Source: Thermoplasmata archaeon
GTDB taxonomy: Archaea; Thermoplasmatota; Thermoplasmata; Lutacidiplasmatales; UBA184
Direction of reading: 5' to 3'
Assembly (NCBI GenBank): GCA_022750195.1
Contig: JAKIWE010000004.1
Location: forward strand, 157,772-221,771
Length of the DNA stretch: 64,000 bases
Position 1 is the stretch's first letter. Each line of letters opens with the position of its first letter. Below, in pieces: positions 32,325-40,614 of this stretch. The position numbers were made by a program, and so were the translations under genes. The notes under the pieces are model-generated. The model saw only the letters and a list, made by a program, of their open reading frames with translations, ran no database searches and had not been told where the DNA came from.

Positions 32325-32753
32325 ATGGGCGGATTCTTCCGTCGGTTCCGTCGGGAGAAGAGCGAGGAGCCCGCGGACGAGGAACCGGAGGAGTCCGAAG
32401 AGCTCGCCCCCGAGGAGGTCGACGAGGCGTCGGAGGAGGTGACGGAGGAGCCCGTGCCCGTCGAGGAGAGCGTGACGTCGCCGCCGAGCCCCGTCGAGGA
32501 GCCCGTGGTCGCCCCCGTCGCTCCTCCGTCCCCACCTCCTATGCCAATCCCGGCGCCGCTCCCGGAGATCGCTGCGCCGCCCGCCCCTCGGCCTTCGGCC
32601 GGTCCGGCCCGCCCGCCACCGCTACCCGTGGCGGACGCTCGGGCGGCTCCGCCGCCGTCCGTCCCTCGCACGCCCTCGGTCCACTGCTTCTTGTGCGGCA
32701 CGGTCATGGAAGGATCGTTTTGCCCGCAGTGCCGGATGATCTGGCGCGATTGA
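32325..32753 (+). CDS. acidic, proline-rich protein with C-terminal zinc ribbon
   Basis: This 142-aa protein starts with a basic patch (GGFFRRFRREK), continues with about 45 residues dominated by Glu, then a Pro/Ala-rich linker, and ends in a zinc-ribbon knuckle pair (CFLCGTVMEGSFCPQC, residues 120-135). The first 80 residues are probably disordered. Such short zinc-ribbon proteins are common in archaea and mostly uncharacterised; membrane association through the N-terminal basic patch, or RNA or protein binding, is possible. It faces the RidA-like gene across a shared promoter. Confidence 0.75.
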   Translation: MGGFFRRFRREKSEEPADEEPEESEELAPEEVDEASEEVTEEPVPVEESVTSPPSPVEEPVVAPVAPPSPPPMPIPAPLPEIAAPPAPRPSAGPARPPPLPVADARAAPPPSVPRTPSVHCFLCGTVMEGSFCPQCRMIWRD

Positions 32754-32860
32754 GACCCGACGACCTGTCTCCCTCAACGGGCTCGCGCTCCGTCGACTGC
32801 CGGAAGCTCAGGGTTATAGCTGGTGCTCGGGTCAAAGCGACCCAGAGGTGAAACGGACCG

Positions 32861-34513
32861 ATGGAGACGACCGGCACCGCCGCCTCGGCTGGCTCGGGCG
32901 AAGCGGGGGAGCTGGAGCGCTCGATCGTCGACCACGTCTTCCGACTCCAGCCCGGCTACGCCGTCTTCCTCGGCCTGCACCAGTACGACGGACTTCTGCC
33001 CGACCTCAGCGAGGCGTTCACCGAGCGGTGGACCGCCGAGGCGGAGCACCTCCTAGAACAGGTGAGGGCCGTCCCGGCCGACCCGGCCCAACCGGACCGG
33101 GGGTTCGATCACCTGCTGCTCGAGCTGCTCTTGGAGAGCCCCCGGTTCGACCTCCTCGAATCGAGGGAGCTCGAGCGGAACCCGATGTCGTACCTCGGCG
33201 CGCTCTCCCTCACGTCGTACATGGTGCGGGAGTATGCCCCGCTCGGCCAGAGGGTCGCCGCCATGGTGCGCACGCTCGAAGGGGTCCCGCGACTTCTCGA
33301 GCAGGGGCGACGCCGGCTAGGGACCCAGCTGCCCAAACCGTTCGTCGAGCTATCGCTCGCGATCGGCAGTGGGCTCCCGACCCATTTCCAGGAGGCGGAG
33401 AGCTACGCACGTTCGGGGGGAGCGGAGCTCGTCTCACGTCTCGCCGAGGTCCGTGGGGTCGCCGAGGGATCGGTTCGGGAGTTCCTCGGTTGGTTGAAGA
33501 GCGACCTCCTGCCTCGGTCCGTCGACGATTTCGCCCTCGGCCCCGAACGGTACCGACGGTTGCTCTGGGTGCGCGAGGGGATCCGGACCCCGGTCGACGA
33601 GATCCTCCGGGCCGGTCGCGCCGACCTCGAGGGGAACCAGGCACGGCTCGAGGAGCTGGCCCGGGGCCGCCGACCCCCGACCTCCCCCGCAGCGCTCTTG
33701 GACGACCTGTACCCCCGGCACCCGACCGCCGACCGGCTCCTCGCGACCGCGGGCGAGATGGTCGAGGAGATGCGGAAGTTCACGGCGGACCATCACCTCG
33801 CGACGATCCCCGGGCCCGCCCTGTGCCGGGTGGAGGAGACCCCCACCTACGGGCGGTCCCTGTCGACCGCGAGCATGAACCCGCCCGGGCCGTTCGACGT
33901 CTCCGGCGACGTCGGCGTCTACTACATCACGCCGGTCGACCCGGCGTGGACACCGGAGCGACAGGAGGAATGGCTGCGCGTCTTCAACGACGCGATGCTG
34001 CTCAACATCACGGCCCACGAGGTGTTCCCCGGCCACTACCTGCAGTTCCTCCATCACCGGCGGGCGGCCAATAGGCTCGTTCGCAAGGTGTTCCTCTCGG
34101 CCGCGTTCACCGAGGGGTGGGCGCACTACTGCGAACAGCTCACGATCGAGCAGGACCTTCGGCACCGCTCCGTCGAAGCCGAGGCCGCGCAGCTGCACGA
34201 CGCCCTGCTCCGCAACTGCCGGTTGGTCGCCTCGATCGGCCTGCATACCGAGGGGATGGACCTGGAGTCCGCGACGCAGCTGTTCATGCGCGAAGGGCAC
34301 CTCGAGCGGCTGCCGGCCGAGCGTGAGGCGATCCGGGGCACCTTCAACCCCGAGTACTTCTGCTACACCCTCGGCAAACTCGCGATCCTGGAGGCGCGGA
34401 CGAAGTACCTCGCCTCGAAGTTCGACGGTTCGCTCCTCCGGTTCCACGACCGGCTCCTCTCCTTCGGCTCGCCCCCGGTCGGGCTCCTCGACGGCCTGCT
34501 CGCGGCGGGGTGA
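32861..34513 (+). CDS. DUF885-family metallopeptidase-like protein
   Basis: This 550-aa cytosolic protein belongs to DUF885, a family related to zinc metallopeptidases. The zinc site is NITAHEVFPGHYLQ near residue 385 (HExxxGH), with a downstream EGWAHYCEQL supplying the third ligand and NPEYFCYTLGKLAILEAR near 490 also typical. Most members are annotated only as DUF885, and some cleave peptides. No signal peptide is visible, so it acts inside the cell. The next two genes on the strand follow at 39 and 32 bases, suggesting a common transcript with acetyl-CoA synthetase. Confidence 0.9.
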   Translation: METTGTAASAGSGEAGELERSIVDHVFRLQPGYAVFLGLHQYDGLLPDLSEAFTERWTAEAEHLLEQVRAVPADPAQPDRGFDHLLLELLLESPRFDLLESRELERNPMSYLGALSLTSYMVREYAPLGQRVAAMVRTLEGVPRLLEQGRRRLGTQLPKPFVELSLAIGSGLPTHFQEAESYARSGGAELVSRLAEVRGVAEGSVREFLGWLKSDLLPRSVDDFALGPERYRRLLWVREGIRTPVDEILRAGRADLEGNQARLEELARGRRPPTSPAALLDDLYPRHPTADRLLATAGEMVEEMRKFTADHHLATIPGPALCRVEETPTYGRSLSTASMNPPGPFDVSGDVGVYYITPVDPAWTPERQEEWLRVFNDAMLLNITAHEVFPGHYLQFLHHRRAANRLVRKVFLSAAFTEGWAHYCEQLTIEQDLRHRSVEAEAAQLHDALLRNCRLVASIGLHTEGMDLESATQLFMREGHLERLPAEREAIRGTFNPEYFCYTLGKLAILEARTKYLASKFDGSLLRFHDRLLSFGSPPVGLLDGLLAAG

Positions 34514-34552
34514 GTCGCCGCCCGTCGACGCAGGGCGCAGGAGATTGGCGCC

Positions 34553-35011
34553 GTGTCCGAGTTCCTTCTCTCCCCCGGTATCACGCCCGAGCTCACCGAC
34601 CTCTTCGCGGTCGAGCTCCCGCTCGCGATCGCCGCCGGGTTCCTGTTGGGGCGCGCGCGCGGCTTCGGGTGGGCCTTCGGCCTCAACGCCCTCGCGCTCG
34701 GTGCGATCAAGTTCATCACGGATTACCGCGACCCCGGGGACGATATCGTGGCGGCCGCCGCCGTGATCGCCGGGCTGGTCTTCCTCGGCCAGGCCGTGGC
34801 ACCGCAGCTCCTCGCGCGCCTGCCGAAGCTCGCCCTCGTCGTCGGCGGGTTGCTGTTGATCGTCATCGGGGCGATCAAGATCCGCGCCGACTTCTACGAC
34901 CCGTTCGACCTGCTCCTCGCCGATACGGCGGCCGCCGGGGGACTCGCGGCGTGGGTGGCGAGCCGGACTCCGCCGGCGACGGTCGCCCCGCCCTCGGCCG
35001 GAGTCGCGTGA
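34553..35011 (+). CDS. small polytopic membrane protein
   Basis: This 152-aa protein has four hydrophobic segments (about residues 19-36, 41-55, 63-86 and 92-108, LVVGGLLLIVIGAIKI), a conserved-looking loop KFITDYRDPGDDI and a short tail. I do not recognise the family. The start is a GTG at 34553 with GGAG at 34541-34544. It lies between the DUF885 and acetyl-CoA synthetase genes with short gaps on both sides. Confidence 0.65.
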   Translation: MSEFLLSPGITPELTDLFAVELPLAIAAGFLLGRARGFGWAFGLNALALGAIKFITDYRDPGDDIVAAAAVIAGLVFLGQAVAPQLLARLPKLALVVGGLLLIVIGAIKIRADFYDPFDLLLADTAAAGGLAAWVASRTPPATVAPPSAGVA

Positions 35012-35043
35012 CCGTGGCGCGTCGGGGCGGGAGCGGTCCGTAG

Positions 35044-37158
35044 TTGCCGGACCCGGAGGGGGCCGCCCCAAACTCCGGTGTCGACGTCAGCGAAGCCCAG
35101 ATCGCGGTCCACTGGAAGGAGGAGGAGCACCTCCCTCCTCCCGCGAAGTTCGTCTCTCAGGCGAACGTTGCGGACGGGTCGATCCGCTCTCGGTTCACGC
35201 TGGATCGGTTCCCCGACTGCTTTCGGGAGTACGCCGAGCTGCTGAGCTGGGAGCGGAGGTGGCACACGACCCTCGATACCGAGCGCGCGCCGTTCTACCG
35301 GTGGTTCGTCGGGGGACGGCTCAACGCCTCGTTCAACTGCCTCGATCGCCACCTGCCCCACCACGCGGCGAAGCCGGCGTTCCTCTGGGTCCCCGAACCG
35401 GAGGCCGAGCCGGTCCTCGCCGTCACCTACCGTGAGCTGTACGAGCGGGTGAACGAGTTCGCGGCCCTCCTTCGGGACCGGGCCGGGGTCCGGGCGGGAG
35501 ACCGGGTGACGGTCCACCTGCCGATGGTCCCGGAGCTGCCGGTCACGATGCTCGCCTGCGCCCGTCTCGGCGCGATCCACTCCGTCGTGTTCGGCGGTTT
35601 CAGCGGGGAGGCGTGCGGGGTCCGGATCGCCGACTCAGGGAGTCGAGTGCTCGTGACGATCGACGGCTACTATCGCGGCGGCAAGCTCCTCGACCACAAA
35701 GCCAACGCCGACCTCGCCGTCGCGGCCGCGGCCCGGGAGGGCCAGAGGGTTGACCACGTCCTGGTCTGGCGACGCCGACCGGAGGAGCGTTCGACCTCCG
35801 CGCCCTGGGTCGAGGGCCGGGACCTCGATGTTGTGACGGAGCTGCCCCGGTTCCGGGGGGCGGAGGTCCCGCCGGTGCCGATGGAGTCGGAGGCGCCGCT
35901 CTTCCTGATGTACACGAGCGGCACGACCGGTCGCCCGAAAGGATGCCAACACGGCACCGGCGGCTACCTCGCGTACGCGGTGGGGACCTCGCGGATCTAC
36001 CAGGACCTTCACCCGGAGGACGTCTACTGGTGTCTCGCCGACATCGGGTGGATCACGGGCCACACCTACATCGTCTACGGGCCGCTCGCCCTGGCGACGA
36101 CCTCGGTCCTCTACGAGGGGCTTCCGACGTTCCCCGACCCGGCCCGGATCTGGAGGATCGCCGAGCGGCTCGGCGTGACGATCCTCCACACCTCTCCCAC
36201 CACGATCCGACTTCTCCGGAAGGCCGACCCAGAAGGCCCGCGCCGGTTCGACCTCCGCTTCAAGCACCTGACGACCGTGGGCGAGCCGATCGAGCCGGAC
36301 GTCTGGCGGTGGTACTTCGAGGTCGTCGGAGGCGGACGGGCCGCGGTCGTCGACACCTGGTGGCAGACGGAGACCGGCGGCGTCCTCTGCAGCACGATCC
36401 CCGGCGTCGACCCGATGAAGCCGGGAAGCGCGGGTCCTGGCGCCCTCGGCGTCCACCCGGTGATCCTCGACGACCACGGCGCGGAGGTCCCTCCGGGGAC
36501 CGGCCGGGCCGGGAACCTGTGCATCCGCAACCCGTGGCCCGGGATCTTCCAGACCATCTGGGGCGACCCGGAGCGGTTCGTGGCGACGTACTTCCGACGG
36601 TTCAACCGAGACCCGACGAGCCGGGACTGGCAAGACTGGCCGTACTTCGCCGGGGACGGCGCCACGGAGTCGTCGGACGGCTACTTCCGCATCCTCGGGC
36701 GCGTCGACGACGTCATCAACGTGGCGGGCCACCGTCTGGGGACCAAGGAGATCGAGTCGGCCTGCTTGACGGTCCGGGAGGTCGCCGAGGCGGCCGTGGT
36801 TCCGGTACACGACGAACTGCGGGGCCGTCGACCGGAGATCTACATTTCGCTCAAGCCGGGGGCTAGCGACCCCGGCCAGGTCGCGTCCGCCGTGGCCCGG
36901 GCCGTGGAGGAGCAGATCGGCAAGATCGCGCGCCCGAGCGCCGTCCGCGTGGTCGCCGACATGCCAAAGACCCGCTCCGGGAAGATCATGCGCCGGGTCC
37001 TCGGAGCGATCTCGAACTCGCTCGACGTCGGGGACATTACGACGCTCGCCAACCCGGAAGCCGTCGCGGCGATCCAGGCGCTGGTGCGCCCGGCGGGTAG
37101 CTCGCCCCCACGCCCGTCCCGAACCGACGGCGACGCCGCGGACCCGGGCGATCGCTGA
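35044..37158 (+). CDS. acs: acetyl-CoA synthetase (AMP-forming)
   Basis: This enzyme activates acetate to acetyl-CoA through acetyl-AMP. At 704 aa it is slightly longer than usual (about 650), with a Pro-rich C-terminal tail. Family motifs are in order: GGRLNASFNCLDRHL (near 97), VFGGFSGEACGVRI (near 183), the adenylate-forming loop MYTSGTTGRPKG (about 289-300), DIGWITGHTYIVYGPL, VDTWWQTETGG (near 438), DDVINVAGHRLGTKEIES (near 558), and the catalytic-Lys stretch KTRSGKIMRRVL (near 642). The start is a TTG at 35044. The stop lies back to back with the convergent MBL-hydrolase stop. Confidence 0.95.
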   Translation: MPDPEGAAPNSGVDVSEAQIAVHWKEEEHLPPPAKFVSQANVADGSIRSRFTLDRFPDCFREYAELLSWERRWHTTLDTERAPFYRWFVGGRLNASFNCLDRHLPHHAAKPAFLWVPEPEAEPVLAVTYRELYERVNEFAALLRDRAGVRAGDRVTVHLPMVPELPVTMLACARLGAIHSVVFGGFSGEACGVRIADSGSRVLVTIDGYYRGGKLLDHKANADLAVAAAAREGQRVDHVLVWRRRPEERSTSAPWVEGRDLDVVTELPRFRGAEVPPVPMESEAPLFLMYTSGTTGRPKGCQHGTGGYLAYAVGTSRIYQDLHPEDVYWCLADIGWITGHTYIVYGPLALATTSVLYEGLPTFPDPARIWRIAERLGVTILHTSPTTIRLLRKADPEGPRRFDLRFKHLTTVGEPIEPDVWRWYFEVVGGGRAAVVDTWWQTETGGVLCSTIPGVDPMKPGSAGPGALGVHPVILDDHGAEVPPGTGRAGNLCIRNPWPGIFQTIWGDPERFVATYFRRFNRDPTSRDWQDWPYFAGDGATESSDGYFRILGRVDDVINVAGHRLGTKEIESACLTVREVAEAAVVPVHDELRGRRPEIYISLKPGASDPGQVASAVARAVEEQIGKIARPSAVRVVADMPKTRSGKIMRRVLGAISNSLDVGDITTLANPEAVAAIQALVRPAGSSPPRPSRTDGDAADPGDR

Positions 37159-38121
37159 TCAGCGACGGACCGGCCCGTCCGCAGATCGTGCGCGAGCCGC
37201 GAGGACCTTTCGCGCGGCGGTGAGGTTCTCCTCCAAGGTCGGCGACCCCTCCCAGCGGCGAAGTTCGGGCGGCAGAGGGGCTCCGGCGGACGCCTCGGCG
37301 GCTTTCACGATCGCCGAGAGGTACCGCCGCGTCTCGTCGATCCCGTCGGCCGTCATCACCGCTCCGTGCCCCGGAACGACCCGTTCCGCTCCCAGACGCT
37401 CGAGGTCGTCGAGGACGACGAGCCAGTGGGGAGGGTCGCCCGAACCGAGGCTCGGCTGAAGTCCGTGGACGGCGAGGTCCCCGGCGAACAGCAACTTTTC
37501 CCGCCGCAGGAACAGCACGGCGTCGGCCTCGGTGTGCCCGCGGCCGAAGCTGAGCAGCTCGGCCCCGCGCGTGCCCGGAAGGGCCAGCCGGGTCTCGAAC
37601 GTCCGGTCTGGGGGGGTCAGGACGACCTCCTCCACCTCCGACAGCAGGGCCCGCTGGTACTGCAGCATGAACTCGACGTCCTCGAGGGCGTCGGCCGATA
37701 GGTTCGGACCGCGCCGTCCCTCCAGCTCCCGCACGCCTTTCTCCAGGTTCGCGCGGGTCAGTTCGACCATGAGCTCGTCGTGGAGCTCCAAGAGGATCTC
37801 GCGGGTCCTCCGGGTGCCGAAGATCGGGAGTCCCTGGAAACGGCGATTGCCGAGGGAGTGGTCAAAGTGCCAGTGGCTGTTGGCGGCGAACGCTGGGGGG
37901 CGTCCGAACCGCCGGGCCGATTCCGACCGAAGCTCCTCGGCCGCCCGACCGGTCGATCCGGTATCGAACGCCAGCGCGTTCCCGCCCAGGTCGATGAGGC
38001 CTGTATTGCACGTTCCGAAACCGTCCCGGCGAGCGATTCCCGCCACCACGCCGTCCGCGAGGGGTTCGAACGCGTAGTCCACGGTCGCCGAGGTCGGCAT
38101 GGTTCGACGCACTCTCGCCAC
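37159..38121 (-). CDS. metallo-beta-lactamase-fold hydrolase
   Basis: This 320-aa protein has an MBL fold. The metal motif is NSHWHFDHSLGN (near residues 81-92), where the first of the usual HxHxDH reads HWHFDH, so all ligands are kept. LLSFGRGHTEADAVLFL and FAGDLAVHGLQPSLG supply the later His and Asp, and VVPGHGAVM the last His. The pattern resembles the hydrolase branch that includes SoxH- and beta-lactamase-like proteins; the substrate is unknown. No signal peptide is evident. The start could be the first Met or the Met eight codons later. It converges with acs with adjoining stop codons. Confidence 0.88.
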   Translation of the reverse strand: MARVRRTMPTSATVDYAFEPLADGVVAGIARRDGFGTCNTGLIDLGGNALAFDTGSTGRAAEELRSESARRFGRPPAFAANSHWHFDHSLGNRRFQGLPIFGTRRTREILLELHDELMVELTRANLEKGVRELEGRRGPNLSADALEDVEFMLQYQRALLSEVEEVVLTPPDRTFETRLALPGTRGAELLSFGRGHTEADAVLFLRREKLLFAGDLAVHGLQPSLGSGDPPHWLVVLDDLERLGAERVVPGHGAVMTADGIDETRRYLSAIVKAAEASAGAPLPPELRRWEGSPTLEENLTAARKVLAARARSADGPVRR

Positions 38122-38271
38122 CGCCCCGACAGGAATAAGGCCTGACCCAACACGATGACCTCGCTCCGGTCGCCGGTGAACGCCGGTGAGCGCGAAACGA
38201 AGGGCGGCCAGCGTCGCACGCGGCAGGACCCGACGCGGGCGGAGTGCTCGGTCCCGGGGGGAGCTCCCCCC

Positions 38272-40281
38272 TCATCGGACCTTGTAGACCTCGACCGGTG
38301 TGGAGACGTTCTTTAGCGAGACGGACGGGAGACGCTCGATGGTCACGTCGACCTTGTTCCGTACCTGATCCCACACGGGGCCGGTGATGCAGATGCCTCC
38401 GGGCTCCGCGAGGGGTTCGATCCTCGACGCGAGGTTCACTCCGTCGCCCACCAGATCGTCCCCCTCCCGGACGACGTCCCCGACGTGGACGCCGACGCGC
38501 AGGCGGAAGCGCTCCCTCGGCCGCCGGGAAGCGTTGCGGTGCGCGACCGCGCTCTGGATCTCGACAGCGCAGCGGACGGATTCGACCGCGCTTGGGAACT
38601 CGACCAAGAAGCCGTCCCCGATCGTCTTGACCTCCCGCCCACCGCGCGCCGAGAACAGAGGGCGGAGGAGTGCGCGGTGTTCCTCCAGGAGACGGAGGGC
38701 ACTGGCCTCGTCCTGTTGGGTGAGCTTCGTAAACCCGACGATGTCGGTGAACATGATGGCGGCCAGGCGCCGTTCGGGGCCGGTCCCGGAGGGCTCCACG
38801 CGGCCGCCTGCTCCGAGGCGCATCCGCTGGAGAAGAGAGCCGAAACGCGGGTCGGGTCGAAGCCGGTCGAACCGCGGCTCGACGTTGATCCAGACGAGCC
38901 AGCTCGACCGCTCCTCGTAGGCCCTCTCCAGCCACGCCATCGCCTGGTCGACGTCGCCGAGCCCGGTGAAGATGAGCGCGATCCAGTACGACGGGAGGTA
39001 GCGGGCGCGGGACCGTTCGAGAAGGTCGGCCAGGATGCTCTTCGCCTCCGTGGACCGGCCCGCGGACGCCAGCGCGTGGGCGAGCACGGCCAGCGAGATC
39101 GTGCTCCCCCCCGAGGAGGCGACGGCCTGCTGGATCTCGGCGATTGCCTCGTCGTACATCCCCTTCTGGAGATACGGGCGGCCGAACCAGAGGTGCGCGG
39201 GCCCGAAGGTCGGGTCGATCCGGAGCGCCCGGCCGTACTGCTCGATCGCGCCGTCGAAGTCTCGCGCCAGATAGAGGACGTGACCGAACCCGGTGTTGAC
39301 CGACATCGACAAAGGGTCGAGCTCGAGGGCACGGCGCATCTCCGCGAGCGCTTCGTCGAACCGTCCGACGGCTTTCAGGTAGTCCGCGAAGAACTGGTGG
39401 CCGGCCGGGTAGCCCGGGTTGAGCGCGATGCCCCGCTTGAGCTCCTTCTCCGCTCCCGCCCAGTCGCGTTCGTAGAGAAAGCGGACGAAGCCGAGCGAGG
39501 AGTGGGCGTCCGCCAGGCGGTCGTCGAGGGCGAGGGCCCGTTCGGCAGCTTCCCGGGCCTTCGGGAACGCGTCGCTCGGCGCGGAGAACTCGAGCCAGCC
39601 CAGCTGGGACCAGGCGTCCGCGATCCCGCACCAGGCGAGCGCGAAGGTCCGATCCCGCTCCAGGGCCTCGTGGAAGAGCACGATCGCGCGACGGAGCCCC
39701 TCCTCGGTGCGCAGGTTCCACGCGTACCGCCCCTGCAGGTAGAGGTCGTGGGCGTTCGCGACCGACGCGGGCGCGCGTGCGATCTCCGCCTCGTCACGGC
39801 GGGCCAGCCGGAGCTTGAGCGCGCGCCCTATCCTGCGCGCGATCTCCCGTTGGATCGCGAACACATCCTCGAGCGTTCGGTCGTAGCTCTCGGACCAGAG
39901 CTCCTCCTCGCTCGTCGCGTCGATGAGCCGGACGGCAATCCGAAGCTGGCGACCGGATCGGCGAACGCTACCCTCGACGGCGGCACGTACGTCCAGCTCC
40001 TGCGCCACTTGGCGGATCGTCTTGTCGGTGCCCTTGTAGTGCATCGCCGACGTGCGGGCGATCACGCTCAACCCTGGGATCTTCGAGAGCGCGGAAATGA
40101 GCTCCTCCGTGAGCCCGTCCACGAAGTAGTCGTCGCGCGAGCCCGCGCTGATGTTGGCGAGGGGGAGGACGACGAGCCGTCGAGCGGCGCCCGGGAGGGG
40201 GGAGCCTCCCGTCGGGGGCCTCCCGGGGTCCTCGGGCACGGGCCGGGACACCGCGCTCACCATTGTAACGGCTTTCGCCAA
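38272..40281 (-). CDS. TolB-like / TPR / class III adenylate cyclase fusion protein
   Basis: This 669-aa protein has three parts. Residues 35-150 are a TolB/FlgO-like N-terminal domain (VVLPLANISAGSRDDYFVDG, ELDVRAAVEGSVRRSG). Residues 170-470 are about six TPR units (for example LFHEALERDRTFALAW, QYGRALRIDPTFGPAHLWFG). Residues 503-669 are a class III cyclase domain with the two metal Asp residues in IMFTDIVGFT (D513) and VKTIGDGF (D556), the adenine-type Lys K552, and the catalytic VNLASR pair N616 and R620, all intact. Bacterial relatives usually carry the cyclase first, so the order here is reversed. The start may be the Met at codon 7. It is cytosolic with no membrane helix. Confidence 0.88.
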   Translation of the reverse strand: MAKAVTMVSAVSRPVPEDPGRPPTGGSPLPGAARRLVVLPLANISAGSRDDYFVDGLTEELISALSKIPGLSVIARTSAMHYKGTDKTIRQVAQELDVRAAVEGSVRRSGRQLRIAVRLIDATSEEELWSESYDRTLEDVFAIQREIARRIGRALKLRLARRDEAEIARAPASVANAHDLYLQGRYAWNLRTEEGLRRAIVLFHEALERDRTFALAWCGIADAWSQLGWLEFSAPSDAFPKAREAAERALALDDRLADAHSSLGFVRFLYERDWAGAEKELKRGIALNPGYPAGHQFFADYLKAVGRFDEALAEMRRALELDPLSMSVNTGFGHVLYLARDFDGAIEQYGRALRIDPTFGPAHLWFGRPYLQKGMYDEAIAEIQQAVASSGGSTISLAVLAHALASAGRSTEAKSILADLLERSRARYLPSYWIALIFTGLGDVDQAMAWLERAYEERSSWLVWINVEPRFDRLRPDPRFGSLLQRMRLGAGGRVEPSGTGPERRLAAIMFTDIVGFTKLTQQDEASALRLLEEHRALLRPLFSARGGREVKTIGDGFLVEFPSAVESVRCAVEIQSAVAHRNASRRPRERFRLRVGVHVGDVVREGDDLVGDGVNLASRIEPLAEPGGICITGPVWDQVRNKVDVTIERLPSVSLKNVSTPVEVYKVR

Positions 40282-40323
40282 GGGCTATCGGGGGGTCCCC
40301 CGTCCCATACTCCCGAGGGGCCG

Positions 40324-40554
40324 ATGAAGTGCGAAGGGTGCGGCGCCGATCTGCTCGAGGGTGCGAAGGCGTGCACCGCGTGCGGCCGCGAGGTCGGTCT
40401 CGGGCACCGAGCGGCGGAGGAGACCCTGCACGTGGCGAAGGAGACCGGCGTCGTGGCCGGCCGCCTCGGCCGCGGGCTGATGACCGGCGTCCAGGAGATC
40501 GGCGCCGGCGCGAAGAAGGGATTCAAGCACAAGGACGGGGAGAAGAAAGAGTAG
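40324..40554 (+). CDS. small zinc-ribbon protein
   Basis: This 76-aa protein begins with a zinc-ribbon pair (CEGCGADLLEGAKACTAC, residues 3-20) followed by a glycine-containing helix (GVVAGRLGRGLMTGVQEIGA) and a Lys-rich tail. I chose the ATG at 40324, right before the Cys motif; a much longer open frame upstream is antisense to the cyclase gene. Function is unknown. It lies 42 bases from the divergent cyclase gene. Confidence 0.7.
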   Translation: MKCEGCGADLLEGAKACTACGREVGLGHRAAEETLHVAKETGVVAGRLGRGLMTGVQEIGAGAKKGFKHKDGEKKE

Positions 40555-40614
40555 TCCGCCCCGCCGGAACCCCCGGGGCCGTGCAGCCGACGGCCCTCTC
40601 GTTCGGGAGGGCGT

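Noticed and set aside
33434..35071. Long minus-strand open frame opposite the DUF885 gene
   Set aside because: The plus strand encodes the HEVFPGH metal site. The antisense translation has no motif and shows the Arg/Glu/Asp bias of a shadow frame.
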